Assembly: GCA_006969745.1 (NCBI GenBank)
Contig: CP030886.1
Coordinates: 992,001 to 1,056,000, forward strand
Source: Cytophagaceae bacterium
GTDB taxonomy: Bacteria > Bacteroidota > Bacteroidia > Cytophagales > Cyclobacteriaceae
DNA length: 64,000 bases
Direction: 5' to 3'
Shown here: positions 15,282 through 23,693 of the stretch, piece after piece
Numbering within the stretch: position 1 is the first letter of the stretch
Layout of the letters: each line of letters starts with the position of its first letter
Translations under genes and position numbers: made by a program
Notes under the pieces: generated by a model
Database searches by the model: none
What the model was told of the DNA's origin: nothing
What the model saw: only the letters and a program-made list of their open reading frames with translations

Positions 15282-17090
15282 ATGCGAAAGCTTCTTTTTA
15301 TCCTAGCCCTATGCTCATCAATCACAATTTCATTCGCACAGCAAGGTGACTTATCCAAAGTAGACAGAATCTACTACACGTGTAAAATCTGGGGATATCT
15401 AAAATACTACCACCCACTTATTAGTAAGGGTTCGTTCGATTGGGATGAGAAAATGCAAACCGTTGTAGGTATTACAGCCAAATACAAGACTCACGCTGAG
15501 TTTTCCGAATATATGGCCAATTGGATTTACTATATGGGTCAAATAAAGCCATGTACATCATGCAATCAGGGTGACTCTCAGGATGCGTTTTTAAAAAATT
15601 TCGATTTGTCATGGACACAGAATCCAAAATTCTCTGACAAGCTTAGAAAGTCTTTAAAAAATATAGAGAGGAATCGTTTTCAGGGAAGTCACTACTACAT
15701 AGATCAAGGAAAAGTTGGGGAGTTTATACCTAAAAATGAACAACCACAATTAGATCTGATCTGGAAGGAAGAAAATCAGCGACTACTCGCACTATTTAGG
15801 TATTGGAACTATATCGAATATTTCTACCCCTATAAATACCTGACCGATCAAAACTGGGATGATGTTCTCAAAGAAATGATCCCCAAATTTATTGATGCCC
15901 AAACCAGGCTTGACTTTCATTTAGCCATGCTGGAGTTGGTTGTAAAAATTGATGATAGCCATGCGGGCCTCATTACCTCCGTGATCGATGAGATGCCATA
16001 CTATAATTACCTTCCTGCAAGAATAGATTTGATAGAAGATCAGGTGATGGTCACAGAAATAATTGATATCGAAAAATCCAGAATGGCAGATCTGCAAGTG
16101 GGCGATATCATAAAGACAATAAATAACAAACCTGCTGTCCAAGTTCACAACTCAAATAAGAAATACATCTGGGGATCAAACGATGCAGTAAAAGACAGAA
16201 GTCTCTACCATACACTATTCATGGGAATGCAAAGCCCTGTGCAAGTCACAATAGAAAGAAATGGAGCAGTAAGACCCACCAGTTTAAGTTTCTACAAATA
16301 CTCAGATATTTCCTATGAGAAGACTGCAACTAAGCCTAAATGGTCCTCTCCCAGCGATTCTATTGGCTATGTGAATATGGATGCTTTGACCTCCGGAGAT
16401 GTTGATCAGATGATGAGTGAATTTATGGACAAAACCGTAATCATTTTTGATGTGAGAAATAATCCAAGGGGAACCTACAAAGCTCTCGCTAAGTATCTGA
16501 ATCCATCGGACACCACCTTTGCCATCTATACAAAACCAGATTATTCCTATCCTGGCAAGTTTGTCTGGCAAGGCAAGGCTAATTGTGGAGAGTCTAATGA
16601 AGATTATTATAAAGGCAAGGTGATCGTACTGGTAGATGAAAACACGCAAAGTCATGCGGAATTTACAGTCATGAGTTTGCAAACAGCTCCTAATGTGCTT
16701 ACCATCGGAAGTCAAACGGCCGGTACGGACGGGAAGGTCACCAAGTTTCCGATTATCTCAAGATTTTATACCGCTATGTCTGGCATGGGAGTCTACTACC
16801 CAAACAAAACTGAAGCACAGCGCGTGGGCGTTGCTATTGATATCCCCGTGGAGCGAACAGTCGCCGGTATTCGGGAAGGAAAGGATGAAATTCTTGACAA
16901 AGCGATTGAAATAGCTAAAGAAGAAATAGCAAGAGAGATTGCTGAGGCAAAAGCTGCCGCTTTGGCATTGCAAGATTCACTACGAATGGATTCAATCAGA
17001 CGCTATACCTTAAAAATGGATTCATTACAGATGAATGATCTGCCATTAGATTCATTGCAGGTGGATTCTCTGAAGGTGAATGATAATTGA
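15282..17090 (+). CDS. Secreted S41-family (C-terminal-processing/tricorn-like) peptidase
   Basis: This 602-residue protein has a signal peptide (residues 1-19, ending SFAQ), a helical N-terminal region, a PDZ-like domain (about 235-325, with LQVGDIIKTINNKPA) and a C-terminal S41 core. The nucleophile is probably S457 in NTQSHAEF, with the downstream TAGTDG loop and VTKFP typical of the family. It should cleave proteins or peptides in the periplasm or outside. The last 40 residues form a polar tail with recurring DSL(x)MDS-type units, seen in several Bacteroidota exported proteins, and no sorting domain. It begins 15 bases after era but is probably functionally unrelated. Confidence 0.85.
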   Translation: MRKLLFILALCSSITISFAQQGDLSKVDRIYYTCKIWGYLKYYHPLISKGSFDWDEKMQTVVGITAKYKTHAEFSEYMANWIYYMGQIKPCTSCNQGDSQDAFLKNFDLSWTQNPKFSDKLRKSLKNIERNRFQGSHYYIDQGKVGEFIPKNEQPQLDLIWKEENQRLLALFRYWNYIEYFYPYKYLTDQNWDDVLKEMIPKFIDAQTRLDFHLAMLELVVKIDDSHAGLITSVIDEMPYYNYLPARIDLIEDQVMVTEIIDIEKSRMADLQVGDIIKTINNKPAVQVHNSNKKYIWGSNDAVKDRSLYHTLFMGMQSPVQVTIERNGAVRPTSLSFYKYSDISYEKTATKPKWSSPSDSIGYVNMDALTSGDVDQMMSEFMDKTVIIFDVRNNPRGTYKALAKYLNPSDTTFAIYTKPDYSYPGKFVWQGKANCGESNEDYYKGKVIVLVDENTQSHAEFTVMSLQTAPNVLTIGSQTAGTDGKVTKFPIISRFYTAMSGMGVYYPNKTEAQRVGVAIDIPVERTVAGIREGKDEILDKAIEIAKEEIAREIAEAKAAALALQDSLRMDSIRRYTLKMDSLQMNDLPLDSLQVDSLKVNDN

Positions 17091-17158
17091 TCTCAATTTA
17101 TCTATTCAAGCAATAGTGGAATATCTTTTAAATTGGGAGTGAATCAAATGCTTCCTCA

Positions 17159-18901
17159 ATGAAAAAGCTATTTACCTTTTTGCTAGTTTTTACTGTTGGC
17201 TTTTCGGCGTTTTCTCAGTCTGATAAACAGCTCAATAAGCTTTTTTTAGAAATTGAGAAGGTTGAAAAAGCCTATGCTATTGAAAATCCGATATGGCAAG
17301 GCAAGCATCCCGAAAAATATGTCTTTCAAAAAATCGACAATCAAATCAAACGATCAAATGAACTAAAAGTCAAACTAGAGTCATTAATCGCAATACCTGA
17401 CAGCAAACTTTCTGATCAGAGTAAAATCAACAAGCAAATCAGAATTTTGCAGCTCAGAAACTCAATCTCCCAGACACAGTTCAAAATTTACTTAATACCA
17501 TTTAATGCTGAAGGCGGATTTTTCAACTCTCCTTCTTTCTTTCTTCCCAACCTTCCATTCGAGACAAAGGAGGATTTTGACAGGTATTTGAAATGGCTGC
17601 CTACGTTCGCTGAGTTCATTTCTTACAATCAGAATTTAATGAAGATGGGAATCGAGGAAAAAATCCAAGCACCAAAAGCCATTGCCAGGAATGCAGTAGA
17701 CCTTTTGGATTCCTGGACTAAAAACGACATCACTTTGCACCCATTCTATTCTCCAATCAAAAATATTCCTTCAAACATTTCACAAGCTGACCGAGAAGCT
17801 ATTGAAAAAAGTGCCAATGAAATTCTCGCCGAAACGATCTTACCTGCTTATAAGAAACTCAAAAAATTTATAGAACAAGAATATCTCCCACAAGCACCGA
17901 AGAAAGTGGGAATAAGTGAAATCAAAGATGGAAACGCTTACTATGAAAATCGCATCAAACATTTCACGACACTTGACATTACACCAGACTCAGTTTATGC
18001 TACAGGACTATCAGAAGTTGCGCGTATCCGAAAGCAGATGAAAAAAATCATACAGGAGGTTGAGTTCGAAGGAAATTTTTCCGAATTTCTTCAATTTCTC
18101 AGGACAGATCCTCAGTTTTATCCAAAGACAGGTCAGGAACTACTCAATAAAGCAGCATGGCTTAGCAAGAAAGCGGAAGGCCAGCTACCAAAGCTCTTTT
18201 CTAAGCTCTACTCACTTCCATTTACTGTAGAACCCGTTCCGGATGCCATTGCGCCAAAATATACAGGTGGCAGGTATGTTGGCGGCAGCAGGTCCCAGAA
18301 CAAGCCGGGAATCTATTGGGTGAACACCTACAATCTTTCCAGTAGGACACTGTACACACTGCCTGCGCTTTCATTGCACGAAGCAGTTCCAGGACATCAC
18401 CTGCAAATTACGCTTGCTTCGGAGCTAGAAGGATTTCCCGCGTTCAGAAGTGGCTATTACATCAGTGCATACGGGGAAGGATGGGGATTATACTCGGAAT
18501 ACCTGGGTGAAGAGATGGGAATGTACGAAACTCCATACGACCTTTTTGGAAGATACACTTATGAAATGTGGAGAGCTTGTAGATTGGTGGTTGATGTAGG
18601 GCTTCATTATAAAGGATGGACGAGGCAACAGGCAATCGACTATATGGCCAGCAATACAGCCCTCTCGATGCACGAGGTGACAACTGAGATTGACAGATAT
18701 ATAGGTTGGCCAGGGCAGGCAGTGAGCTACAAGATGGGTGAGCTTACCATACTTACTTTACGCAAACGTGCCACAGACACATTAGGCAATGCTTTTGATT
18801 TACAACAATTTCACGATGTAATCCTTCGAAACGGAGCTGTGCCCCTGCCGATTCTGGAAGCTGAAGTAGATAAATACATATCTTCTGAAAAATCCAAATA
18901 G
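17159..18901 (+). CDS. Secreted DUF885-family zinc metallopeptidase-like protein
   Basis: This 580-residue protein has a signal peptide (about residues 1-19, ending AFSQ) and the DUF885 core. The metal motif H407-E408-AVPGH413-H is intact, and the following glycine- and tyrosine-rich segment (SAYGEGWGLYSEYLGEEMG) is equally typical. Family members are treated as carboxypeptidase-like metalloenzymes acting outside the cytoplasm; the substrate here is unknown. Full length is present. It follows the S41 peptidase by 68 bases on the same strand, so the two secreted peptidases may be co-expressed. Confidence 0.85.
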   Translation: MKKLFTFLLVFTVGFSAFSQSDKQLNKLFLEIEKVEKAYAIENPIWQGKHPEKYVFQKIDNQIKRSNELKVKLESLIAIPDSKLSDQSKINKQIRILQLRNSISQTQFKIYLIPFNAEGGFFNSPSFFLPNLPFETKEDFDRYLKWLPTFAEFISYNQNLMKMGIEEKIQAPKAIARNAVDLLDSWTKNDITLHPFYSPIKNIPSNISQADREAIEKSANEILAETILPAYKKLKKFIEQEYLPQAPKKVGISEIKDGNAYYENRIKHFTTLDITPDSVYATGLSEVARIRKQMKKIIQEVEFEGNFSEFLQFLRTDPQFYPKTGQELLNKAAWLSKKAEGQLPKLFSKLYSLPFTVEPVPDAIAPKYTGGRYVGGSRSQNKPGIYWVNTYNLSSRTLYTLPALSLHEAVPGHHLQITLASELEGFPAFRSGYYISAYGEGWGLYSEYLGEEMGMYETPYDLFGRYTYEMWRACRLVVDVGLHYKGWTRQQAIDYMASNTALSMHEVTTEIDRYIGWPGQAVSYKMGELTILTLRKRATDTLGNAFDLQQFHDVILRNGAVPLPILEAEVDKYISSEKSK

Positions 18902-18957
18902 GGCTTAGTCTTTTGGTTTAACTTCGCGGTTTAGTCAATTGAACATTTTCCCAAACA

Positions 18958-20262
18958 ATGGCCAATATTCTCGCAATCGTAGGTAGACCTAACGTAGGTA
19001 AATCAACCCTTTTTAACCGACTGGTTGAAAAGAAACAAGCCATTATGGACAATGAGTCTGGTGTGACAAGAGATCGACACTATGGCTATGGCGAGTGGAA
19101 TGGGAAAAAATTCACAGTAATAGACACTGGAGGATATGTAGAGGGTTCTGACGATATCTTCGAAGGAGCTATCAGGACTCAAGTGAAAGAAGCCCTTGAA
19201 GAAGCCACAGCTATTCTATTCATGGTAGACTGTGATACCGGGCTGCATGGGCTGGACCAGGATTTTGCCAACGTGGTGAGAGAAATAGACAAACCTATCT
19301 TCCTGGTTGCCAATAAAGCAGACAATCAAGAAAAACACCTGGCTTCCAACGAGTTTTATAACCTCGGAATGGATGCAGACCTTTTTCCAATAGCTGCGGC
19401 CAGTGGCACGGGAACAGGTGATCTGCTGGATGCAGTTGTCAAGGAATTTGATGATGAAGAACTTCAAGCCGATGATGTGCCTCGAATAGCCATACTGGGG
19501 AGACCCAATGTGGGTAAATCATCTTTTGTAAATGCCCTTGTAGGAAAAGAGCGGAGCATCGTAACTGATATTGCCGGTACTACAAGAGACGCAATCAATA
19601 CACGATACAATTTATTTGGAAAGGACTTCATTCTTACTGACACTGCCGGTATACGAAGGAAAGCTAAAGTGAAGGAGAACATTGAATTCTATTCAGTTTT
19701 ACGTGCGCTGCAGGCATTGCAGGACTCAGATGTCTGTATAGTGATGATAGATGCAGACACGGGTCTGGAATCTCAGGATATGAACATCATTGGGTTGGCG
19801 CATAAGTATAAGAAAGGAATCGTTCTCATGGTTAATAAATGGGATCTTCAGGAGAAAGATTCCAAGACCGCAGATACGTATCGCAAGTTTCTTGAAGAGA
19901 AGCTGGGACCGATGAGTTATATCCCGGTTATTTTCACCTCGGTGCTCAATAAGCAGCGAATCATGCAGACATTGGAGCTGGCACTGCAGGTGTATGAAAA
20001 CAGAACTCGCAAAATCTCCACCTCCAAGCTGAATGAAATTATGGGTAAAGAAATAGAGCATTATCCTCCTCCGGCTGTGCGTGGACATTACATCAAGATC
20101 AAGTACATCACGCAACTGCCAACACATACCCCAACATTTGCCTTTTTCTGCAACTTTCCGCAGTATATCAAAGAACCATATCACAGGTATTTGACCAACA
20201 GAATGCGGGAGCATTTTGATTTTAGAGGAGTGCCTATAAAAATGGTGTTTAGAAAGAAATAA
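18958..20262 (+). CDS. der: Ribosome-assembly GTPase Der (EngA)
   Basis: This 434-residue protein has two consecutive Era-like GTPase domains and a C-terminal KH-like domain, an arrangement unique to Der. Domain 1 (about residues 1-165) has GRPNVGKST, DTGG and NKAD; domain 2 (about 175-345) has GRPNVGKSS, DTAG and NKWD. The C-terminal end carries the conserved NRMREHFDFRGVPIKMVFRKK-like segment. Der is essential for assembly of the 50S subunit. It is convergent with the sorted surface protein, with a single base between the two stop codons. Confidence 0.97.
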   Translation: MANILAIVGRPNVGKSTLFNRLVEKKQAIMDNESGVTRDRHYGYGEWNGKKFTVIDTGGYVEGSDDIFEGAIRTQVKEALEEATAILFMVDCDTGLHGLDQDFANVVREIDKPIFLVANKADNQEKHLASNEFYNLGMDADLFPIAAASGTGTGDLLDAVVKEFDDEELQADDVPRIAILGRPNVGKSSFVNALVGKERSIVTDIAGTTRDAINTRYNLFGKDFILTDTAGIRRKAKVKENIEFYSVLRALQALQDSDVCIVMIDADTGLESQDMNIIGLAHKYKKGIVLMVNKWDLQEKDSKTADTYRKFLEEKLGPMSYIPVIFTSVLNKQRIMQTLELALQVYENRTRKISTSKLNEIMGKEIEHYPPPAVRGHYIKIKYITQLPTHTPTFAFFCNFPQYIKEPYHRYLTNRMREHFDFRGVPIKMVFRKK

Positions 20263-20263
20263 A

Positions 20264-21415
20264 CTATTTTTTTACTAATCGGATTTGATCAGTACTCTCC
20301 CCTACACGTGCAGATAATGTATAGGTTCCAAGCGGGCTTTGTTCCAATTGACGAGAAATTAGTTTCTCGGCCTCTGCTCTAATGATATCTTTCTCCTCAA
20401 GTAAAAGAATACCATTTGAGTCGTAAAGTTGAAACTCAGAGAGTTCATTCAACTTACGGATTTTACCAATTGCCGGGTTAGGATATGTGGCCAGTGAACT
20501 CGCTACGCCATTTTCATCAATTCTTATGATTGAGCTATACTCATAAAGGCCATCGAATTCTACGTTGCGCAATCTGTAATATGATAACCCACGAGAGGGG
20601 CTGTTGTCTGTGAACGAATACCTGGGCACCATCATAGAGTCTGTATGACTTGGGATCCACCCTACCGCTTGAAAATTTTCTCCATCTTCACTCCGCTCGA
20701 TCTCAAAACCATGACTATCCAGGCCAGAGACCATTTGCCAATTAAGCGTGACATATGGTGTATCCATTTCTCCTGTAAAAGATTTAAACTTTACCGGAAG
20801 CAATTCACCATTGTACAATCCTGAATAATTGGAGTCATCACCATTGTCTATATAATCTCCACCTACCATAATCACACCATTTCCTTCGATCACTCCTCCA
20901 CCGGTATTGGTGAAATCTCCATTTACCATCATGTCTCCATCGATATCTGAAATTCCGATCCCACCGGAAACAAAACTACCTCCTACATATACAGAAGCTC
21001 CAAAATCAACAGCAAATGCAGCATAAAGTCCAGAGCCCGCATTTTGCGCTATCGCTAGCGACCCACCCTTCTCAACAGTGACAGAGGAACCTAAGCCACT
21101 CACCATGCTCACCACATTTATAATGCCACCATTGCTAATAATTACTGAAGAACCTTTGCCTGCATTCAATGCTCCGAGTACCGTGAGTTCACCATTGACA
21201 ATTAGCGTTTCACCTATAACATCAAAATCTCCACTAATAGTCAAGTTCCCATCTACGGTCAATGTAACTGGTCCCTTTCCTTGCAGCATTATATTGCCTG
21301 CAGGCTCTCGACATGTTCCTTTCTGAGTGCTGGAAGTTGAATAACTTGGGCATTGGCCTAGTGCAATACCAATCGCACATGCTAATATTGCAAAAGTGAG
21401 TGATCTGATTTTCAT
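20264..21415 (-). CDS. Secreted protein with bactofilin-like/beta-solenoid repeats and type IX sorting domain
   Basis: From the ATG at 21415 the product has 383 residues; a longer reading from 21484 would bury the signal peptide. After the signal peptide (ending ALGQ), residues about 35-190 are short repeating strands such as VDGNLTISGDFDVIGETLIV, as in bactofilin or beta-helix proteins. An Ig-like or fibronectin-like stretch follows (VTLNWQMVSGLDSHGFEIER), a form very common just before sorting domains. The last roughly 75 residues (from YPNPAIGK) match the type A sorting domain of type IX secretion, so the protein is probably exported and anchored at the surface. The role is unknown, perhaps adhesion. 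Confidence 0.8.
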   Translation of the reverse strand: MKIRSLTFAILACAIGIALGQCPSYSTSSTQKGTCREPAGNIMLQGKGPVTLTVDGNLTISGDFDVIGETLIVNGELTVLGALNAGKGSSVIISNGGIINVVSMVSGLGSSVTVEKGGSLAIAQNAGSGLYAAFAVDFGASVYVGGSFVSGGIGISDIDGDMMVNGDFTNTGGGVIEGNGVIMVGGDYIDNGDDSNYSGLYNGELLPVKFKSFTGEMDTPYVTLNWQMVSGLDSHGFEIERSEDGENFQAVGWIPSHTDSMMVPRYSFTDNSPSRGLSYYRLRNVEFDGLYEYSSIIRIDENGVASSLATYPNPAIGKIRKLNELSEFQLYDSNGILLLEEKDIIRAEAEKLISRQLEQSPLGTYTLSARVGESTDQIRLVKK

Positions 21416-21533
21416 TCTGGTGATAGTAGCCGGGTTCATAAAATTAACCAATCCATAGCAATTAGCGGAAAAAGTGACTTTCAATCAGACAAAGCAGGTT
21501 TACTGACAGTAAGGATCTATAAAAGCAACGTCT

Positions 21534-22142
21534 ATGACTTCAGAAGAAGTCTTTCAAAAATTTGTACCTACACATTCTGTGGACTACTGTGCCAAGCTTT
21601 ACAAGCGCCTCGGCTTTGAATTCAAGATTAAAAAAGCCCGACAAACCAAGCTCGGAGACTACCGGTTTAATCCAAAATCAAGCAGGCATACGATCACAAT
21701 AAATAATGACTTGAATCCTTACGCTTTCTTAGTAACCTATCTGCATGAAGTCGGCCATTTGATTGCCTTTAAAAAATATGGTCGAAGGATTCAACCGCAC
21801 GGTAAAGAGTGGAAACAATGCTTCAAAGAAGTTTCAGAACCTATGCTCAATGAGCAGGTCTTTCATTTCAGTGTATTATCAGCATTGAAGAAGTATTTCA
21901 AAAATCCAAAGGCCTCGAGCTGTTCTGATCCTGTTCTCTATCAAATTTTGAAACAGTTTGATGAGCCATCCAATAAAATTCTGCTAAAGGACGTCTCCAT
22001 AGGGGAATCGTTCAGATTTAATAGCAAGAGTTATGTGAAGCTTGAGAAGAAACGGACACGATCCGTATGCCAGGAGGTAAAATCCGGCAGAAAATATCTG
22101 ATCTCAGATTTAGCCGAAGTTGTTACGGATGTAGACCTTTAA
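21534..22142 (+). CDS. SprT-like zinc metalloprotease-fold protein
   Basis: This 202-residue protein has the SprT-like motif H71-E72-VGH75 in YLHEVGHLIAFKKYG, preceded by a region that fits the SprT domain (KARQTKLGDYRF). Relatives include the DNA-protein crosslink protease SPRTN/Spartan, but many bacterial members are uncharacterised. A C-terminal zinc-ribbon-like segment would be expected; only scattered cysteines are seen. It is cytoplasmic and sits 70 bases before the ParA gene on the same strand, so the two may be co-transcribed. Confidence 0.8.
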   Translation: MTSEEVFQKFVPTHSVDYCAKLYKRLGFEFKIKKARQTKLGDYRFNPKSSRHTITINNDLNPYAFLVTYLHEVGHLIAFKKYGRRIQPHGKEWKQCFKEVSEPMLNEQVFHFSVLSALKKYFKNPKASSCSDPVLYQILKQFDEPSNKILLKDVSIGESFRFNSKSYVKLEKKRTRSVCQEVKSGRKYLISDLAEVVTDVDL

Positions 22143-22212
22143 ATTTAAAAATTACATCCATTTGAGATAAAATTTTCTTATTTTAACAAACCCAAGGCCA
22201 CCGCTACTTGGT

Positions 22213-23046
22213 ATGGATGCATTTAAGCAAAATGAAATGTCACATACGTTAGCGGTTTATAATTTTAAAGGTGGTGTTGGAAAAACAAGCACCACGCTTA
22301 GCTTAGCCCATAGTTGGGCCAGGTCATTCAAAGTTTTAGTAATCGATTGCGATCCGCAGGCCAACCTTACACAAGCCCTTACCAGTCAGGAACATTCAAC
22401 CAATCTTTTTACGATTACGAAAAAATTTCTTCATAACGAACAGCCAAGTATTCAGCCAGTAGAAATCCATCCGTATCTGTACCTGATACCAGGTGACTAC
22501 CGAATGGCTGAGATAGAGTCGAATACTCAATTCATATCTTTCGGTCATATCATTTTTTACAAGCTATTATCGGCAATTAGACACAACTATGATTTCATCA
22601 TCCTGGATTTTCCAACTCATTTTGGTGTCACTGTCAAATCCTTCATAGCTAATATCAACAGTATTTTAATACCTGCCACCGCCGGGTCGTTTTCTATTTC
22701 GGGATTCAAAAAATTGTTGAGCTATCTGAGTGATGTGGATAAGGATAAACCGCTTGAAATATTAGGTATCTTTTTTAACCAGTATAGAAAAAATACCTTG
22801 TATCATCAGAAAGTAGTAAGGGAAGCCGAGCAGGAACTCGGAAGCCTCATATTGGATCAAAGAATCAGAGAATCTATCCGTGTGAGTGAAGCCAATGGAA
22901 GAAATGAGTCGGTCTATGCTTTTACAGATCAGAGTGCTGTAGCTGAAGATTTTCTAAAGCTAAGTGAAGAGGTTATTTCCAGATTGAATAGAATTAATCT
23001 GAATGAAGCCATTAGTAGTGTTGCTGAGCAAGAGGCGAAGGGTTAG
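22213..23046 (+). CDS. Orphan ParA-family ATPase
   Basis: This 277-residue protein shows the deviant Walker A motif NFKGGVGKTSTT (about residues 17-28), the DCDPQANLT motif (about 45-53) and a Walker B-type FIILDFPTHFG, all typical of ParA/Soj ATPases that position DNA or protein complexes. No ParB, parS site or other partition gene is adjacent, so a chromosomal or protein-positioning role is as likely as partition. A second ATG eight codons in could be the true start. Its stop overlaps that of the convergent 189-residue gene by four bases. Confidence 0.9.
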   Translation: MDAFKQNEMSHTLAVYNFKGGVGKTSTTLSLAHSWARSFKVLVIDCDPQANLTQALTSQEHSTNLFTITKKFLHNEQPSIQPVEIHPYLYLIPGDYRMAEIESNTQFISFGHIIFYKLLSAIRHNYDFIILDFPTHFGVTVKSFIANINSILIPATAGSFSISGFKKLLSYLSDVDKDKPLEILGIFFNQYRKNTLYHQKVVREAEQELGSLILDQRIRESIRVSEANGRNESVYAFTDQSAVAEDFLKLSEEVISRLNRINLNEAISSVAEQEAKG

Positions 23047-23612
23047 ATGGCTAGACGCCTAGAGATTAAGCCATTGATCAGCTCAAAGAATCGAAGTGGT
23101 GGCAAAGTTCTCCACTTCTCTATCTGCAGGCTACCGGACATATTCACGTAATTGTCGATGTTAAAATTTTTCATCTCATCGATGATAAACTCTCTGAAAT
23201 TCACACCTGCAATCCAACCATCTTCTACATCCTCAAACCATTCTTCATAGTAGCTATCGTCGCTCCCATGAAAATTCATGATGTTTTCACCAATCAGTGC
23301 AAACTTGTTAATTCCAAAATCCATCAAATGCTCCAGAATGTTTCGCTTCAATTGCATAATGTCATTGTTAAGCGCATCATTCCACTCGCCTATCATTTCA
23401 ATAGTGGCAAAACCAAGCTCATAATCAACGAAGAGAATTTTTAGATATAGGGTTTCTGAGCCAAAAAAATCCCAGGCTGGATCGATATAGTAGCCATAGA
23501 TATTTTCGGAATAAAGATCATAGTTATACTCTTTTCCTGCAAAGGGAGATCGATCATCATAGCTGGAATTATAGTATTGATTCCACCGATCATATGGAGT
23601 AATTGTATGCAT
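23043..23612 (-). CDS. Hypothetical protein, 189 residues, tyrosine- and acid-rich
   Basis: I do not recognise this protein. It is cytoplasmic by sequence and rich in Tyr, Asp, Glu and aromatic residues (YYNSSYDD, DDSYYEEWFEDVEDGW), with no membrane segment. It resembles lineage-specific proteins of Bacteroidota without assigned function. It ends inside the last codon of parA in convergent orientation, and a hairpin lies upstream of its start. Confidence 0.6.
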   Translation of the reverse strand: MHTITPYDRWNQYYNSSYDDRSPFAGKEYNYDLYSENIYGYYIDPAWDFFGSETLYLKILFVDYELGFATIEMIGEWNDALNNDIMQLKRNILEHLMDFGINKFALIGENIMNFHGSDDSYYEEWFEDVEDGWIAGVNFREFIIDEMKNFNIDNYVNMSGSLQIEKWRTLPPLRFFELINGLISRRLAI

Positions 23613-23645
23613 CTAGGCAAAGGTAGATTGGCTGCATTTAAAAGA

Positions 23646-23675
23646 AAAAACCCTGACCAAATGGCCAGGGTTTTT
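23646..23675 (-). terminator. Bidirectional-type terminator after the TonB receptor gene
   Basis: AAAAACCCTG pairs with CAGGGTTTTT, with extra CCA/TGG pairing inside the loop. T runs are present on both sides. It lies 19 bases beyond the stop of the Oar-like receptor gene, so on the minus strand it terminates that gene before the 189-residue gene. Confidence 0.82.
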
Positions 23676-23693
23676 CTGAAATGTTGAAAAAGA

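Noticed and set aside
19726..20214. Minus-strand gene opposite der (162 codons)
   Set aside because: It is antisense to the conserved second GTPase and KH domains of Der and has no family features.
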